The notes: generated from the letters alone by a model not told the origin. 64,000 nucleotides of DNA from Rhizomys pruinosus (GCA_009823505.1 VZQC01001016.1:4335-68334), one strand, 5' to 3'; counted from the stretch's first letter, positions 45,481 through 57,581 are shown. Made by a program: numbers and translations.

Positions 45481-46175
45481 CAGAGCTGTGGGGTTTTTCC
45501 TTAGATAAACCTGACCTTGGGCCTGCTTTGAGGGAGGAATGTTGAAGATCTGGATGTTTTGAGAGAGATAAGCCTTTGAACACTATAGCAGAGCTGAATG
45601 GATCATTCTGGTCGGAGCTTGTAAGACAAGAATGCTGTGAATGGCATAGAGTGGATGTCGATTCCTATGATTTTAGAGGGAAACCAGGACTCTATCAGCA
45701 ATATAGATAGGGGGCTATTAATGGAATATTTTGGCCCAGACTTGGGCTCTACTCTGAGCATGTCCTGAATCTAGTATTCATCAAGGCTGAATATGTGTAC
45801 AGTGGGATGAGTTGTTTGGTAGAAGAAATTTCCAGACTGGATTGCTCTCAGGCCTTGAAATGTCTGCTGTGAACTTCTGTTTCCAGGTCTAGAGTGAGGG
45901 GGAACAACAACAACAACAACAACAAGTGTAAAGTTAGAAGAAAGGGTAAAGATTTTGGGGAAAATTGTATGATAAGTTTTAAAGTTTGACACATGGAGAA
46001 AACATGTCAAACTTTCTGGAATTGGTAGAGAGTAGTGTAGTTTTAAAAATAATCCTGAGCAGAAAGAGCATTACTGGAGATATGCCCATATCTGATTAAA
46101 GTTATAATACCCGCCCCCCACACAAATAGCATGACACAAAATTTCAAAATTTGGCTACAGTGAAGAGTAATGGTG
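45481..46175. other. Unassigned, possible ERVL/MaLR internal remnant
   Basis: Follows the LTR fragment directly and may be leftover internal sequence, but no protein motif is readable. A (CAA)n run lies at 45903-45925. Confidence 0.3.
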
Positions 46176-46189
46176 AATTCATATCTTTT

Positions 46190-46396
46190 TTTAAAATGTA
46201 TATGAGTGTACTGTCTGCATGTAGGTTGGTGCATCCATGTTGTTCAGTGCCGTGGAGGTCAGAAGAGGGCATCGGATTCTCCTGGAACCGGAGTTGAAAA
46301 CAGTTCTTAGCCGCCATGTGGGTGCTGGGACTCGAACCTGGGTCCTCTGCAAAAGCAGTCAGCGCTCCTAACTGCTGAACCATCTCTCCAGCCCGA
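46190..46396 (-). mobile_element. B2 SINE
   Basis: Direct repeat TTCATATCTTTT at 46178-46189 and 46398-46409. Without the internal duplication. Confidence 0.93.
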
Positions 46397-46409
46397 GTTC
46401 ATATCTTTT

Positions 46410-46865
46410 AAATAAATACCCAAAGGTGAGATACTTGAATCCAAATGTGGTTCCCCTAAATGTGATGCCACTGCCGGGTACTAACTTTATACCAGTAGTG
46501 TTACTTTTGCTCCACTTTCTCACATGAAAAATACGTTTTGGTAACAAGCATTCTAATTGTGGTAAGACGTAATTTCTGATTTGCGTTTCCCAAACGGCTA
46601 AAGATAGTCAACATATTTTCAAATATTTATGTGCATCTTGTATCACCTTTTGGAATTCTTTACTGAGATTACTGGCATAGATATTGATTGAGTTATGTGG
46701 TTGTGGATATTAAATTATTGTACTCAGTGTTTTACCTATAAATTTTATTTTAGATGAATACTTGAGACAAATTCTCATCCTTCATATTTTGGAGAGTTGT
46801 TGCATTCTGCTACCTATGACCTTGGTAGTAAATGGGCATTTAATATAATATAATTAATTTTTAAG
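46410..46865. other. Unassigned AT-rich stretch
   Basis: No gene or repeat recognised. Confidence 0.4.
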
Positions 46866-46869
46866 GTTC

Positions 46870-48555
46870 TTGGATATTCTTCCTTTAAAAACATTGCTTT
46901 TATTTTTTGTGAACTTCATACCTGAGTATTGTCTTTGCATTATTTCTCTGCCTTCCAGTCCCCACCAACTGCTCCCGTGTCCCTCCTCCCTCACAATGTC
47001 TTTTTCTTTTCTTTATGATTATTGCATCAACAGACATACCTTGATAAATGTATATGTATAATGCACTGTATCCATTTAGTAGTGCTTCTGCATACATGTG
47101 TTAGGGCTGTCCATTGGGATTTGATAACATTTCATATTATGCTTTATCCACAGATAAAACTGGATCACTCTTCTTCAGTATCCAGTAATTGACTGTAACA
47201 CTCTCATCTTTCATGGGACACCATGAAATTTCCTCCATACATCTTGGAATGTCAATTGGTTCTGTCACTGTTCAGATCTTGTTAGGCTGTCAGTTTGTGG
47301 AGATTACTTTGGTACAGCTTCCATATCATTTCTAGAATGTATTAACTAGAGGCAGGTATCTTGTCCCTCTGCTCTTACACCCCCACTTCCTTGATGACCC
47401 CTGAATATTATGTGTAGAGGTTGCATTGCAGATGTGTCACTTAGGGATAGAATCCTGACAATCACTTATTCTCTGTATTTGACTAGTTTTGGAACTTTTA
47501 TGTTAGGACCAGGTCAGAAAGAGTTAGCTGTAAAATTGAGTTAGCTAAAGCAATCCTGGTTCCCATGACTACCTTAACCACAAGAATACAGTCCAGCCCT
47601 GAGTTCCTAGTTCCCACAGCTACCTGAGGTCAGGATGAACTTTCCCAGCCCTGAAGGAGTGCTTCCCACCCTGTAAGGAGCCCATTCCTCTCCAAGGGGC
47701 TTCACGTTGCAAAACACAACCGATCAGCTTAAAGGGCACCACTACTTACATTGTGTTTCTATAGCCTCACAATTGTGTTTCTATAACATCACCAAATTCC
47801 TCTAGTTTGTGTTTTTTTGTCCTTAAAATCTCTCTGTAATAGACAGTAGACACTGTACTCATCCCTGTGTGGAGTGGTTTGCATCCCAACATTTTCTTGT
47901 ATCACCTTCAGAATTTTGGCCTACACGTTGAGGTCTTTGATCCATTTGGAGTTGATTTTTGTACAGGGTGAGAGCTAGGGGCTTAATTTTATTCTTCGAC
48001 AAATGGTGATCTAGTTTTGCCAGCACCATTTGCTGAAGGTGCTGTCTTTCCTCCATTGTATCTTCTTGGCCCCTTTGTCAAATATGAAGTGACTGAAATA
48101 GTATGTCCTCAAGTTTGGATCTTCAATTTTGTTTCACTGGTCTATGGGCCTGTTTTTGTGCCAGTACCAGGTTGTTTTTATGACTATAATCCTGTAATAT
48201 GGTTTGAAATCTGGTATAGTGATCCCCCCTGTATTGCACTTTTCACTCAGGGTTGCTTTGGGTATTCAGGGTCTTTTGTTTTTCCTTATGAATTTAAGGA
48301 AGTTTTCTCCAAGTATGTGAAGAAATGGGGATTTTAATTGGGATTGCATTGAATCTGCATATTAATTTGGGTAGAATGAACATTTTTACTATATTAATTT
48401 TTCCAAACCGTGAGCATGGGAGGTCTTTCCATCTTCTGATGTTTTCTTCAATCCCCTTCTTCAGGGGTTTAAAATTTTTGTTGTAAAGATCTTTGGTGTC
48501 TTTGGTTAAGTTTGTTTCTAGGTATTTTATTGTTTTTGTGGCTATTGTTAGTGGG
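46870..48555 (-). mobile_element. L1 fragment: ORF2 C-terminal part plus 3' UTR, LTR-interrupted
   Basis: 48590 down to 47893 reads L1 ORF2 text on the minus strand (for example [10 protein letters not shown] and NAIPIKIPI, then the WCW-type region). Below 47500 it continues into probable 3' UTR. An LTR (47501-47891) splits it. The 5' end is truncated at about 48555, where a plus-strand L1 begins. Confidence 0.8.
47501..47891 (+). mobile_element. Solo LTR, family shared with 26.9 kb (copy 2)
   Basis: Starts TGTTAGGACC and ends CCCAACA. It shares ordered blocks with 26856-27313 ('cagaaagagtta', 'agccctgaaggagtgc', 'acaattgtgtttctata', 'aaatctctctgtaatagaca'). No clear target duplication. Confidence 0.65.
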
Positions 48556-48558
48556 AAG

Positions 48559-49565
48559 GTCTGGAACACAGCAAGGCTCTCCCCTTTCAATATAGTGCTT
48601 GAAATACTTGCCAGAGCAATAAGGCAAGAAAGGGAAATTAAAGGAGTACTAATTGGAAAAGAGGAAGTTAAACTATCCCTCTTTGCAGATGATATGATAA
48701 TTTATGTAAGGGATGCTAAAAACTCTACCAGATAACTCCTAGAAATGATTAAGAGTTTCAGTAAAGTGGCAGGATACAAAATTAATCTAGAAAATTCAGT
48801 AGCCTTTCTTTACACCAACAACAAGCAACTGGAGAAGGAATACAGGAAGGAATTTTATACCTGGTACTATAATCCTGGTAGGCTCTAAGGTAGAACATAC
48901 TATTCTCATTTCAATAAGTTGTACCCCTGTCAAATTGATTTCTAAATATTTGTTTACACACATAGAACTGGACCACTCTCAAATTTGGTCAGGAAGCTTC
49001 TTTTGCAATGGACAGCAGTCAATGAAGTCATGGGAAACTGGTCAAAGTTCTGAAAACAAGAGACCAAGTGTGAGAACAGGACATCTATAGTCAACAACCC
49101 ACCACCACCAAAGCTCAAGGGATAATGCAGAGAAGAGGCAGAAAGAATGTTAAGAACTAGAGAATGGAGAGAAATCCTGTCTTGTGAACACAACATGGCT
49201 GTCACACTCATGAATTCACAGCAGCTGTGGTTACCTGCACAAAAGTTACACAAGTTCAAGCTCCAATCCCAGCAGTGATGGGGTCTATGCTCTCCAGTCC
49301 TCACCCCTATCTGAGACAGTATTGGCAGTGGAGGGCTGCAGAGGGAGGAGAAATCATTCTCTTTTGAGTACATGGTCCTGGCACTTCTGTGTGCTCAGTG
49401 GATGGCTCCACATCCTTGTAGGCACAGAGTTTAGTGGGTCATAGAAAGAAAATGATCAGTTGAGAGAGGGAGTGTTGGAGGATGTGGTATTTGGAGGGGA
49501 AAAGGGGTGGATAGGATCATATTTTGTTGCACACATATATGAAATTCTCAAAATAATAAAAAATG
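48559..49565 (+). mobile_element. L1 fragment: RT core piece plus 3' UTR
   Basis: 48559-48850 encodes the L1 reverse-transcriptase catalytic block, with [19 protein letters not shown] read directly (FADD metal-binding motif), then [15 protein letters not shown] text in a shifted frame. From about 48880 it is 3' UTR ('cttcttttgcaatggacagcag', 'aacatggctgtcacactcatg'), ending near the A-rich 'aataataaaaaatg'. The ORF2 C-terminal region is deleted. Confidence 0.82.
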
Positions 49566-50395
49566 TATCAGGTCATGTTCACTCTCCACTCTCTTTCCTA
49601 GGTCTCCCCATAGCACTTTTTCCTCCTGACTTCATGTCCTCTTGTTATGAAATACTAAATCTAGTTAGTGCTGTGCATATGCAGATGGGTGTTCCTCCTT
49701 AGGGGCTTTTATGATGTTAATGTCCTAAGTTAGACGTTCTATAACTATCCCCTTCCTTGTTCCTCAGATTTTCACACATAAAGGAGCATGTACAATGGAA
49801 TTTTTAAAGATAAATTCTGTTATTTTCTGTCATCATAGTTATCCACCAGATTCATAAAGATTTTTTTTATCATTTTCATTAAATATAAGCACACCACGTA
49901 TGTATGCACTCCTTTAACAACTTTCCTATTCCTTTAAACAGTATAGCACCAAACACATAGAAATAAATTTTAGCCCATTTTCCTTTTATTGAGATAAAAA
50001 TTAGATATAGAATTATAGAATTCATCATCTTAGCAAGTTTAAAATGCACAGTTAGGAAGTTTTAGTATATTAAGATACTTTGCAAACTTTACCAGTATTT
50101 ACCAAATATTTCAATAGAATACCTAAATTGAACTTTGTTATCTTTGGTCAGGATCTTTTTGCCACCATCAATACCCATCACTTAATAATAATTGGCATTC
50201 TTCTACTGGTGTACAACAAATATTATTTTGTGTCTGGCATTTTACCCTAATATATTTTCCTTATAAATGTTCTTTTTCTTGATAATTGCACACACATATA
50301 CAATGAAACAATGAAGTATAATTATATCCACTTCTCCTAGTATCTCCCAATGTCTCTCCTCTAATCCCCAACATTGTATATTTTCTTTTTATTCA
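49566..50395. other. Unassigned AT-rich stretch
   Basis: No gene or repeat recognised. Confidence 0.4.
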
Positions 50396-50399
50396 TTTT

Positions 50400-50760
50400 T
50401 CCTTTTATTACCCCACTAAGTGTAGTTAGTCCTGCACATATGTGTATGGGTGTACTCTGTCCACTAAGGTGGGAAACCCACCCATGGCCACATACTCAAA
50501 AGAGAATGATTCTCCATCACCTATCAGCTATCTTCAATAAAAGGTAGAGCCTGGAAAGCTCCGTGCTCGACTATGCTGGGATTTTGGTCAGCCAGATCTT
50601 GTAGCTCTTATGTAGGTATCCACAGCTGATGTGACATCCATATTGTGTCCAGAGGACAGCACTTCACAGCATTCCTCTCTGTCCTCTGGCCCTCACTTTT
50701 TCCTGCATTCTTTCTAAGGATGTTCTCTGAGACTTGGCAGCTTGACTGTGGGGAGTGTTG
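50400..50760 (-). mobile_element. Probable L1 3' UTR, antisense
   Basis: 'gtgtagttagtcctgc', 'ctatcttcaataaaaggtagagcc', in parts, then 'cacagctgatgtgac' and 'gtccagaggacagcacttcacagc'. Same block order as 41070-41600. Confidence 0.55.
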
Positions 50761-50779
50761 ATAAGGAAGTCTTGCTGTT

Positions 50780-51005
50780 GAGACTTGACAGAAGGCCCAG
50801 CAGTTAAGACCACTGGCTGCTCCCAGAGAGGACCTGGGTTCAGTTCCCAGCACCCACACAGCAGCTAATAACCATCTGTAACTCCAGCTCCAGGGAATTT
50901 TACATCCTCTTCTGACCTCTGTGGGCATTGCATGACATGGGCGGCATAGGTGCACTTACATGCATGCAATGCACTCATATTCACAAAATAAAAATAATAA
51001 ATAAA
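50780..51005 (+). mobile_element. B2 SINE, diverged
   Basis: 'ggcccagcagttaagacc' through 'tgcatgcaatgcactcatattc' with an 'aaaataataaataaaa' tail. Confidence 0.85.
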
Positions 51006-51096
51006 ATATGTTAATTAAAATTTTTTTTTCTCTTTTCACAAAACCCCCCGGAACAATATAAAATGATAATGACAAAACAAAGTGGAAAAAAAAGGG

Positions 51097-51121
51097 GTGT
51101 GTGTGTGTGTGTGTGTGTGTG
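51097..51121. repeat. (GT)n microsatellite
   Basis: About 12 GT units. Confidence 0.98.
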
Positions 51122-51134
51122 TATTTCCATTTCT

Positions 51135-51345
51135 TTGCTGGTGAAGTAAAGAATCAACCTACAGAAGGCAGTTCTGCCTTCATCTACACAATGGAGTTCC
51201 ATGCAGTGGTAAAGAAAGATGACGCCATAAGATTTGCAGGTAAATGGATGGAACTTGAAGCCATTATGCTAAGTGAAGTAACACAGTCCCCCCAACCCCC
51301 AAACAAATGGGGAATGGTTTTCCTCATTTGTGGATGCTAGTACCA
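51135..51345 (+). mobile_element. L1 ORF2 C-terminus fragment
   Basis: Reads YTMEFHAVVKKDD, AGKWMELEAIMLSEVTQS and NKWGM in one frame, the conserved end of L1 ORF2, followed by a stop. Confidence 0.85.
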
Positions 51346-51514
51346 AATCTCCCAATTGAAAGAAAAGCTGAGCAATGTTATTGTTATATTTCTATCTGAA
51401 AGCAATTGTGATGTTACAATGTGAATATCTTAATGAGTCCTAGACTTAACTTACCACTTACTTTCAGGCATGGTAATTAATGTACATGGGTGGAAGGTAT
51501 ATATTCATATTTTA

Positions 51515-51772
51515 TTTTTTTTTTAATTTTTTTTATTAATTTTAATTTATTTATGTATGTGTATGAATGTACTGTCTGCATGCAACTCTGTGCACCCGTG
51601 TCGTGCAACGCCGCGGAGGTCAGAAGAGGGTCTCAGATTCCCCTGGAACTGGAGTTCTCCTGGAATTGGAGTTTCAGACGGTTCTCGGCCGCCATGTGGG
51701 TGCTGGGGATCGAACCCGGGTCCTCTGTAAGAGCAGTCGGCGCTCTTAACCGCTAGGCCATCTCTCCAGCCC
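51515..51772 (-). mobile_element. B2 SINE, duplication-bearing subfamily
   Basis: Perfect 15-bp direct repeat TATATTCATATTTTA at 51500-51514 and 51773-51787. Near-consensus body. Confidence 0.96.
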
Positions 51773-51789
51773 TATATTCATATTTTAGA

Positions 51790-51951
51790 GTAATAGAAAA
51801 TTAAAAGAAAAAATGTGAACCCCTGAACATAAAAAAAGTGACTTCTGGATCCTTTGTCAGATGGGTCTCTGGAGAAGAGTTCCACTCTAAACTTGTTTTG
51901 GAATTAACCTAGAGTTTATTTTCAGAGTTTGTAATTTTGGTATATGTATGG

Positions 51952-51984
<33 letters not shown>

Positions 51985-54265
51985 ATATATATATGCATAT
52001 TTTGGACTAATACAAAATTAAAAGTAACAACAATGATAAAAAAGGCTTGATCAAAGAACTGACTAAAACTGTAAACTTCTGTATCAAAAAAGTTAAAAAA
52101 AGAGTGGGAAAAAGATGCAAGATGGGTCTGAACATGTATGGCAGAATGCATGAACTCTGGTGAGGGGGCTATGGATGGGGGAACAGGTCTGAATTTGATT
52201 AAGAAATGCTGTATGAAATGTACAAAAGCTCAATAAAAAATTAAGGAGAAAAAATCAATCTATAGGGCTTGGTATATAATTCTTCTCTATTTTTTCTCTT
52301 TTCCCTTTTTTTTATTCTTTCTTACTCTTTTGGGGCTACCAGAAGGATAAGTGTGTACTGGCTGGTCCAGGAAGCCTTGAGTTCTCAGCTGAGAAAGAAT
52401 CTGGTTAATTTTGGGGGGATCTCATCCCTAAACTGCCTAGTTGATTTCTAGCTCCTGTTTAGTTATGTTACTCTCTGAAAAGGGTAGTTATGCTACTCTC
52501 TGAAAAGGGTCACCCCAATTGCCAGAAGGGATTCAGGGTGCCAACTGCTCTGACTTCTTTCATGCTGAAAAGGGATGTTGGGTGTGGCAACTTGGGTATC
52601 CCCCATTCAGAGGGTCTATCTAAAGGGCCCCCAAAAGGATAACTATAGGGGGAAAAAGTCCTTGACTAGAGCCCTTGAAAGTAGTGAGGGCTGGAGAAGT
52701 TAGGTACATGATCTAGGCAGGGGACCAGGAGCAGTAAAAAGAGGGTGAATTCAGATGTCCAGCTTAAAAGTCCTTTAGAATTTCTTGACAAGGGGTTTCA
52801 CAGCATCCGTTTATTAGGTTTCTCATTCTGTTCATTTGGCCATGATGTCTGGACTCAGGATCTGCTTTCCAGGCATTTTAATAGTCAAGACATGAGTTTC
52901 CACTTAGATAGTTGCTAGAAAGAAAGAGGAAATTTTATTATTGAGCATTAATTGACAACGATAGTGGACTTGTCCTTTGGCTGCAGGTGACCCTACATTA
53001 TTAATCAAGGCTAAGATCTAAAGTTTTGTGCCTATTTAAGACTATTTCATATAACTTTAATCCTAATATCTGGAGGCCCAATTTTGCCAGCTTTAAAAGA
53101 AATATATTGACTATCTTTTGGTTATACTTTCCTTTTGGTGCTTAAATTCACATAGTTATCCCAGATTAATCAAACATTGTTTTCTCAAGGTCAGTTGACA
53201 TTCTGGTCTTCAGGGAGCACTCGGGTTTTTGAGGGGTTTTTTGAGCCTGGCTCCTTCTGTCCATATTTAACCAGTTCCATCTCCAAAGGACAAGGTCAGG
53301 TCTTGCTAGAACAGGCTTCCCTTGACCTTCCACTTTATATACTGGGCACTGGCTGGAGTTCCGTTAGTGGATCTCCAAGACCTCCCTGCACAGGAAGCCT
53401 GATGACTCAAAACTGCAGAACTTTTTAAGAGATGCCCCCCCAAGAAAAAAAAATCCCTTGGGACTAATTGACCTCAGAGGGCAAGGAAGAAAATTGTCCC
53501 TTAATTCCCTTGACCAAATTGGTATGGGTGTTATGCATGGGCATTAAGCATCCAAAAAGTAAAGTTACACCAATCTGATACTTTTAATCACTATATCATA
53601 TTTAGATAAAGCTTGAAAAAAAAAAGCTAAGAAGCCTTACAAAAACGTTGACTGGAAGAGATTTAACATCATAGGATAAGCAGGCAAAGCCAATGAGAGA
53701 GATTTAAACAATTTTAGGCATATCTTAAATGTAAATGGTTTACTACAAACAGAAGTAGTCTCTTTACTTTCCCAAATCTCATATCCTGGTTTGTAATTTT
53801 CCAATAACAGGAAACATACCTATCGACTGGAATTAAGCTGATAAATTTTACCAAGTCTGTCCAAACTATCTCCTTCTGGGCTGCATTCTGCTAGCTCAGG
53901 GAAGTAAACTTAGCTTTTCTTGAGTCAAATTATCTTGAAATGGGCAGAGCAGATATCAAAATTAGACTTCCATAGTAGACAGAGACAAAGAATATCCTTC
54001 AATAGTCAGAGGTAACCTATTACTTGTCTATGCCCCTTTAATCCAAATCTACAACTGAAGTCCAGTACAAGCCATGAATGGACCAAGAACCAGCCACAAT
54101 CCTATATGGTTATAATCCCATCTTAGAGCATTAATAAACTAGCTTTAGTGTTTATACAATTCCATGGTGGAAACCTCTTAATTCCATTACAAGTATCTTA
54201 TTTTCTACTAAACTTGGCAATATTTATACCTGTCCAGACAAATGGGCCAGTCCCCCCAAATACAT
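51790..54265. other. Unassigned 2.5-kb stretch
   Basis: No gene recognised. It contains (TA)n at 51953-51995 and a 25-bp tandem duplication at 52460-52509. The texture of 52.3-54.2 kb is unlike the adjoining L1 and could be the interior of an unnamed retroelement, but no coding motif is readable on either strand. Confidence 0.35.
52460..52509. repeat. 25-bp tandem duplication
   Basis: 'tagttatgttactctctg..' at 52460-52484 and 'tagttatgctactctctg..' at 52485-52509, one T/C difference. Confidence 0.95.
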
Positions 54266-54269
54266 CACC

Positions 54270-55766
54270 ACAAATTAAAAACCTTAAAGTGACCCATATA
54301 CCACACACAAAACACAACCGAAGGCCTTGAATTCTATTTTATCTAGTATTAACATGGCGACTCCTTGTTTATTAGTGACATTAACTTGTATTTTTTTACC
54401 CTCCTTTCACCTTGGGATAATATTTATCTTTAAGGGTAAGGATAAATTTCTTGGAGACAAGAAAAAAAAAAAGAGATGTGTTTTGTTTCTTACTCTGTTC
54501 TACTAGCCTATGTCTCTTAATTGGAGAACTCAGTCCACTGATATTTAAAACTGTTGTTGAAAGAACTGAATTATTTCCAATTCATTTTGATTTCTGGTAC
54601 ATTTTTAACCTAGGTTCTTATTTCCATAGTGGTAGTGTCATTTGTTTTCTGATGTTGATTGGTTGTAGTTATCACTACTCTCTGCTCTTTGTATTGCTTG
54701 AAGTATTCTCTACAGGAATGGCTTATTGGAAAGGAATTCTTTCAACTTATTTATATCATAAAACATTTTTCTTTATCTTTCAATTATAATAAACATTTTT
54801 GCTAGATAAAGTTCCCTAGGTTGGCATCTATAGACTTTTAGAACCGAGAATATTTTAGACCAAGCTCTTCTGCCTTTCATCATCTGTATTGAGAAATCAG
54901 CTGTAATTCTGATAGGTTTTCCTTTGTAGGTAGCTTGTTTTTCTTTTGCAGCCCTCAGTATCCTTTCTTTGCTTTGAACATCTTGTGTTTTTATTATGAT
55001 ATGGCATGGAGAATATCTTTTCTGGTTCTGTCTGCTTGGTGTTCTATATGCTTCTAATACTTGTATAGGTATCTCTTGCTTTAATTTGGGAAAATTTTCC
55101 TCTAAAATTCTGTTAAAATTCTGAGCCATATCGTTATCCTGTGAGTATTCTTTCTCTTCTATCCCAATAATTTGTAGGTTTGGCCATTTCATAGTATCCC
55201 ACAGTTTCTGATTATTCCATTCTTGTGTTTTTAAAATTTTTCATAATCTTTACTTGATTTATCCACTTATTCCATGTTGTCTTCCAATCTTGATATTCTA
55301 TTTTATACTTCATCCATTCTATTATTTCTCCCATCCTTTCCAAGTTGTTTGTGGAATGTTGCATTTCTTTTTTAATTTCAACTTGAATTTTCTTCAATGA
55401 TTCTATATCTTTTGTAATTTCATTCTGCAATTTATCATTGTCCTCTTTCAATTTATCCCTGTCTTCTTTTAGGTCCATGACTTCCTTTTTTTATAAGCTC
55501 CTTAAATTCCCTCAACCCCCTAATTTCTCTAATCATATTCATAATTGTGCTTTTGAGATCTGTATTCTGAATTATATCCAAGGAGTCTTCACTAGAGGAT
55601 ACTTGAATAGGGGTATTGGTATTTGGCAGAGACTGACTTTAGTCTTTTGTATTATTTTTCTTTCATGGAGCTTTAGAGGTTTGGGAAGCTTCTGTTGGGT
55701 GTGGTTCTAATGTAGGTGTTTACTGAGCTGACACTGATTTTAGTTATAGTCCTCAGCTGTTCTTGA

Positions 55767-55801
<35 letters not shown>

Positions 55802-56520
55802 AGACAGGGTCTCCCTGTAACCCCAGCTGTCCTGGAACTCACTTTGTAGATCAGGCTGGTCTTGTACTCCTAGAGATCCACCTGCCTTTGCCTCCCAAGT
55901 GCTGAGATTAAAGGCATGTGCCACCACATCCAGCCTCTTGTTGACCTCTTAGTTGATGTACAGGTATGGATGCTTTAAGCTCCAAAATATCAACTCTGCG
56001 CTAACAATGTACAGACCAACACCTCTCACCCAATAAGCAAACAGCTCAACCAAGCTGCCTGAGTCCCCCAGGTCTGCAAATCCCACACCCCGAGGGCCCC
56101 GGGTACTCCTGGTCCTGTGAGCTGGAAGGTCACACTGCCTCTGATGGAGTACAGCTGGAGTCCCCCACATCCAGGTGGGGTGAACCCCAATCATCCACCT
56201 GGTGAGATGTACTCCCAGAACCACTGTACACCACCCTTAATCTACCAACCGATCCTCTAGGGCCAGGTGCCAAGGTCTGTACCTGGGTTCAGTAGGAGAA
56301 AGGCTCAGCCAACACCTGGACTTTGCCTGTTGTCTCTCGACATCTATGGGTGATGTCTATAGGGCCAAATTATAGTCCCTAAGGATCCGAATGCCCTTGG
56401 TCCCCCTCTGACACTTTCCAACACTCCTGGGGGCTCCTATGTCCCCCTCCCTGACTTTGCCATTAGCTTCTCAGAACACACCCTCTGCCCCAAGAGCCAC
56501 TATCTTGGAAAAACCATAAA
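54270..56520 (-). mobile_element. L1 5' portion: 5' UTR, ORF1, start of ORF2
   Basis: The most complete L1 5' end in the window. From right to left on the minus strand: a GC-rich 5' UTR-like part (about 56520-55950), ORF1 coiled coil with LKEDNDKL and EITKDIESLKK (55478-55212), then after a frame break the ORF1 RNA-binding part with QRKYSPCHI-like wording and GKPIRITADFS (55192-54773). ORF2 endonuclease text (IKRHRLVEQSKKQ, KQGVAMLILDKIEF) follows at about 54580-54290. Stops, frameshifts and a B1 insertion make it inactive, and the rest of ORF2 is missing. Confidence 0.85.
55773..55940 (-). mobile_element. B1 SINE inserted in L1
   Basis: Direct repeat TTGACCTCTT at 55763-55772 and 55941-55950; ~28-base T tail. 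Confidence 0.95.
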
Positions 56521-56679
56521 TATGTTTTAAAAGATGTCTTGCAAATTGTCCAAGTATTACACCATTCTTACTTTTCCAGATTTATTATTTCATTTATTTT
56601 TATCTTTCAATATACGTTTGAATTTAATTTCTGCAAAATTTGGCATTCTTTTTAACTCCACAACCCATTGAGTTTTTCT

Positions 56680-56689
56680 TTTTTTCTTT

Positions 56690-56746
<57 letters not shown>

Positions 56747-56974
56747 AGACAGGGTCTCCCTATTGCCCCAGCTGGCCTGGAACTCACCCTGTAGAGCAGG
56801 CTAGCCTCAAACCACAGAGATCTGCCTGCCTCTTGAGTGCTAGGATTAAAGGTGTGTGCCACCATGCCTGGCTTAAAGATGGTTCTTAGCCATCATGTGG
56901 GTGCTGGGAATTGAACTCAAGTCTTCTGCAAGAGCAGTCAGCACTCTTAACCACTGAGCCATCTCTCCAGCCCC
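56680..56974 (-). mobile_element. Chimeric B2-head/B1 SINE
   Basis: On the minus strand: a B2 5' head of about 95 bp (56974-56879), then a B1 body (about 56874-56745), then one long poly(A) tail (T run about 56691-56745). A single 11-bp direct repeat TGAGTTTTTCT (56669-56679 and 56975-56985) brackets the whole unit. The B2 3' half and B2 tail are absent. Confidence 0.8.
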
Positions 56975-56985
56975 TGAGTTTTTCT

Positions 56986-57580
56986 AAAATATTAATGTAT
57001 CCATACTGAGTTGACAACATGATGTTACAGGGTACCTACTTACAGTAAAACAATTACCATTGTGAAGTTGATCCCTTTTATCATATAACTGCTATCTTTG
57101 AATGAGTAGTAATTGCTTTTGTAGATAAACTTTATTTGTCCATTCAGCAACTTAAATATATGTAGTTTCTGTTCTTTTGCTAAAAACATTACTGAGAACA
57201 TTCATATACACATTTTTTCCAAACTTGTTTTCAAATTAATTGAAAACAAGTTTGGAAAAAATAAGATCCTTGTGTTTACCTCGATAATTACTAATCTTTT
57301 GTTGACAGCTACCACCCCACTTTATATCTAACAGTCATGTCTCTAATGGTAGATTACTTTTACAATTGCATCTGTTTTAGAAGTTCTGATGTGTTACCAT
57401 GATCTGATTGGAATTTGCCGGACTCTAATATTGGCAGCTACTATGGGTAATTTGCATATCATATAACTAAAATGCACATTTAACTATTCAGTAACAGAAA
57501 CTGTCACATATTTTTGAATGAATAGCAAAATATCAGAAAACAAATAATCCATATATTAAATATAAAAAGACTGAACTGCA
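56986..57580. other. Unassigned stretch with a hairpin
   Basis: No gene. The perfect inverted repeat at 57212-57262 is listed separately. Confidence 0.4.
57212..57262. repeat. Perfect inverted repeat, 23-bp arms, 5-nt loop
   Basis: The left arm 57212-57234 (core ccaaacttgttttcaa) pairs without mismatch with the right arm 57240-57262 (core ttgaaaacaagtttgg) around the loop attaa. Confidence 0.97.
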
Positions 57581-57581
57581 G

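Noticed and set aside
46870..49565. Single twin-primed (5'-inverted) L1 insertion
   Set aside because: Both arms appear to carry their own 3' UTR pointing outward, which one insertion would not give.
57212..57262. MicroRNA precursor
   Set aside because: 23-bp arms with no bulges and a 5-nt loop are shorter and more perfect than usual pre-miRNA stems; kept only as a hairpin finding.
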